Below are positions 4,217 through 5,298 of a stretch of 5,298 nt of DNA, in pieces. The translations under genes were made by a program, and so were the position numbers. How positions within the stretch are numbered: the first letter of the stretch is position 1; every line of letters begins with the position of its first letter. Origin of the DNA: a bacterium (GTDB lineage Bacteria > Vulcanimicrobiota > CADAWZ01); assembly GCA_024409025.1 (NCBI GenBank), contig JAKSUM010000112.1:1-5298 (forward strand), in the 5' to 3' direction. Under the pieces are notes generated by a model that was given only the letters and a program-made list of their open reading frames with translations, searched no databases and was not told the DNA's origin.

Positions 4217-5298
4217 ATGAAGAAAAACATACTTATAATAAATCCATGGATATATGACTTCAAGGGCTTTGACGAATGGAGCAAGCCTCTCGGGCTGCTA
4301 TACATAGCCTCAATTCTCCGAAATGAGGGATACAACGTCTCCCTGATAAACTGCCTGTCGAGAAATCATCCCTCAGCAGATCCGTCCTATAATGAGTCGG
4401 AAGAAAAATACGGATGCGGAAAATTTCCTTCAGAAGAAATTGAGAAGCCTGCAATATTCAAAACCGTAAAGAGAAAATATAAAAGATACGGCATAAGCGA
4501 AAGCGCTTTTCTTGAAGATCTGGACAATGCTCCGGAGCCTGATGCCATAATAGTCGGCTCCCTTATAACCTTCTGGTATAAAGGTCCGTTCAGGGCTATA
4601 GAGCTTGCAAGGCAGAGATTTCCAAAAATTCCGATCATATTGGGGGGAATCTATGCCACGCTATGTCATGAGCATGCAAAAAAACACAGCGGAGCTGATT
4701 TTGTCATAAAAGGACATGATATGGAAACGCTGATTGCCATACTTTCAGGGATCACCGGAAACGAAATAAAGAGGCATATATACGGATTCGGCGATTATCC
4801 GGCTCCAGCCTATAATCTCCTTGAAAGGCCGTCTTCAGTGCCGATACTCACATCCATGGGATGCCCGTTCAGATGCTCATATTGCGCATCGTCAATCCTT
4901 AACGGAAAATTCTTTTCAAAAGATCCGGCAAAGCTCGCAGAGGAGCTTTTTCCACAGCTTTCCATGCTAAATATCAAGGATATCGCATTCTATGATGACG
5001 CGCTCCTTGTAAACTATGAAAAACATACAGGGGCTTTCGTTTCAAGGCTTAAAGATCTGGGCCTGTCTCCAAGATATCATACCCCTAATGCAATGCATGC
5101 AAGATATATAACGGAAGATACGGCCATAAGCATGAAAAACCACGGGTTTAAGAGCCTCAGGATAGGATTCGAATTTATAGATGAGGATATGCAGAAAAAA
5201 ACCGGAGGCAAGACCGATTCTTCACATCTTGCCAATGCAGCAGAAAACCTGTACAAGGCAGGCTTTGAAAAAAAGGACATAAAGGCTTATATACTGAT
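4217..5298 (+). CDS. Radical SAM protein with N-terminal B12-binding-like domain (3' end outside window)
   Basis: From ATG at 4217 the frame stays open for 360 codons to the window edge, with no stop; the C-terminus is missing. Residues 3-50 (NILIINPWIYD, then KPLGLLYIASILRNEGYNVSLINC) and 108-180 (PDAIIVGSLITFW, IPIILGGIYATL, GADFVIKGHDMETLIAILSG) form the Rossmann-like domain typical of B12-binding radical SAM proteins. The cobalt-ligating DxHxxG motif is not seen. Residues 209-223 (PILTSMGCPFRCSYC) contain the CxxxCxxC motif (Cys216, 220, 223) that holds the SAM-cleaving 4Fe-4S cluster, followed by AFYDDALLVN (257-266), the usual second strand. The family includes methylthiotransferases, methyltransferases and ring-forming enzymes, so the substrate is unknown. 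The domain start spans an insert rich in Lys/Glu (about 50-105). GAAAGGA at 4205-4211 lies 5 bases before the ATG. It is divergent from the lipoprotein operon. Confidence 0.92.
   Translation, partial: MKKNILIINPWIYDFKGFDEWSKPLGLLYIASILRNEGYNVSLINCLSRNHPSADPSYNESEEKYGCGKFPSEEIEKPAIFKTVKRKYKRYGISESAFLEDLDNAPEPDAIIVGSLITFWYKGPFRAIELARQRFPKIPIILGGIYATLCHEHAKKHSGADFVIKGHDMETLIAILSGITGNEIKRHIYGFGDYPAPAYNLLERPSSVPILTSMGCPFRCSYCASSILNGKFFSKDPAKLAEELFPQLSMLNIKDIAFYDDALLVNYEKHTGAFVSRLKDLGLSPRYHTPNAMHARYITEDTAISMKNHGFKSLRIGFEFIDEDMQKKTGGKTDSSHLANAAENLYKAGFEKKDIKAYIL

Noticed and set aside
4108..4638. Minus-strand frames over the intergenic region and the radical SAM gene start
   Set aside because: They lie opposite a recognisable radical SAM domain and show no family features.

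Overview
The window comes from a bacterium of moderate GC content. The evidence is intrinsic terminators, strong Shine-Dalgarno sites, an exact sigma-70-type promoter, an SPII lipoprotein and tightly packed operons. Codon choice favours ATA, AGA and AGG. A Bacillus-type glucose-6-phosphate isomerase beside a radical SAM protein of the B12-binding class suggests an anaerobic or fermentative lineage. I cannot name the phylum from this sequence alone.

Layout, left to right. (1) Plus strand, 2-727: the 3' end of glucose-6-phosphate isomerase (pgi), then 12 bases later a small secreted protein of unknown function with a possible OB-like beta domain. (2) 732-809: two stacked hairpins that end the plus-strand operon and, from the other side, a tRNA operon. 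(3) Minus strand, 813-1131: tRNA-Val(CAC), tRNA-Asp(GTC) and tRNA-Phe(GAA), in transcription order, driven by a perfect TTGACA-17-TATAAT promoter. Only the Asp gene encodes its CCA end. (4) Minus strand, 1162-4046: a three-gene operon of an unrecognised lipoprotein, a U32-family protein of the TrhP/RlhA hydroxylase type, and a ClpP-fold protein. The last two genes overlap by 8 bases. (5) 4047-4216: a 170-base divergent intergenic region with two inverted repeats. (6) Plus strand, 4217 to the window end: a radical SAM protein with an N-terminal B12-binding-like domain, cut off by the window edge.

The most unusual item is the ClpP-like protein. It keeps the fold signatures, including the SPGGS oxyanion loop, but appears to have lost all three catalytic residues (Ser, His and Asp). 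It looks like a pseudoprotease, translationally coupled to a U32 protein and downstream of a lipoprotein. No mobile element, CRISPR array or phage-like region was seen.
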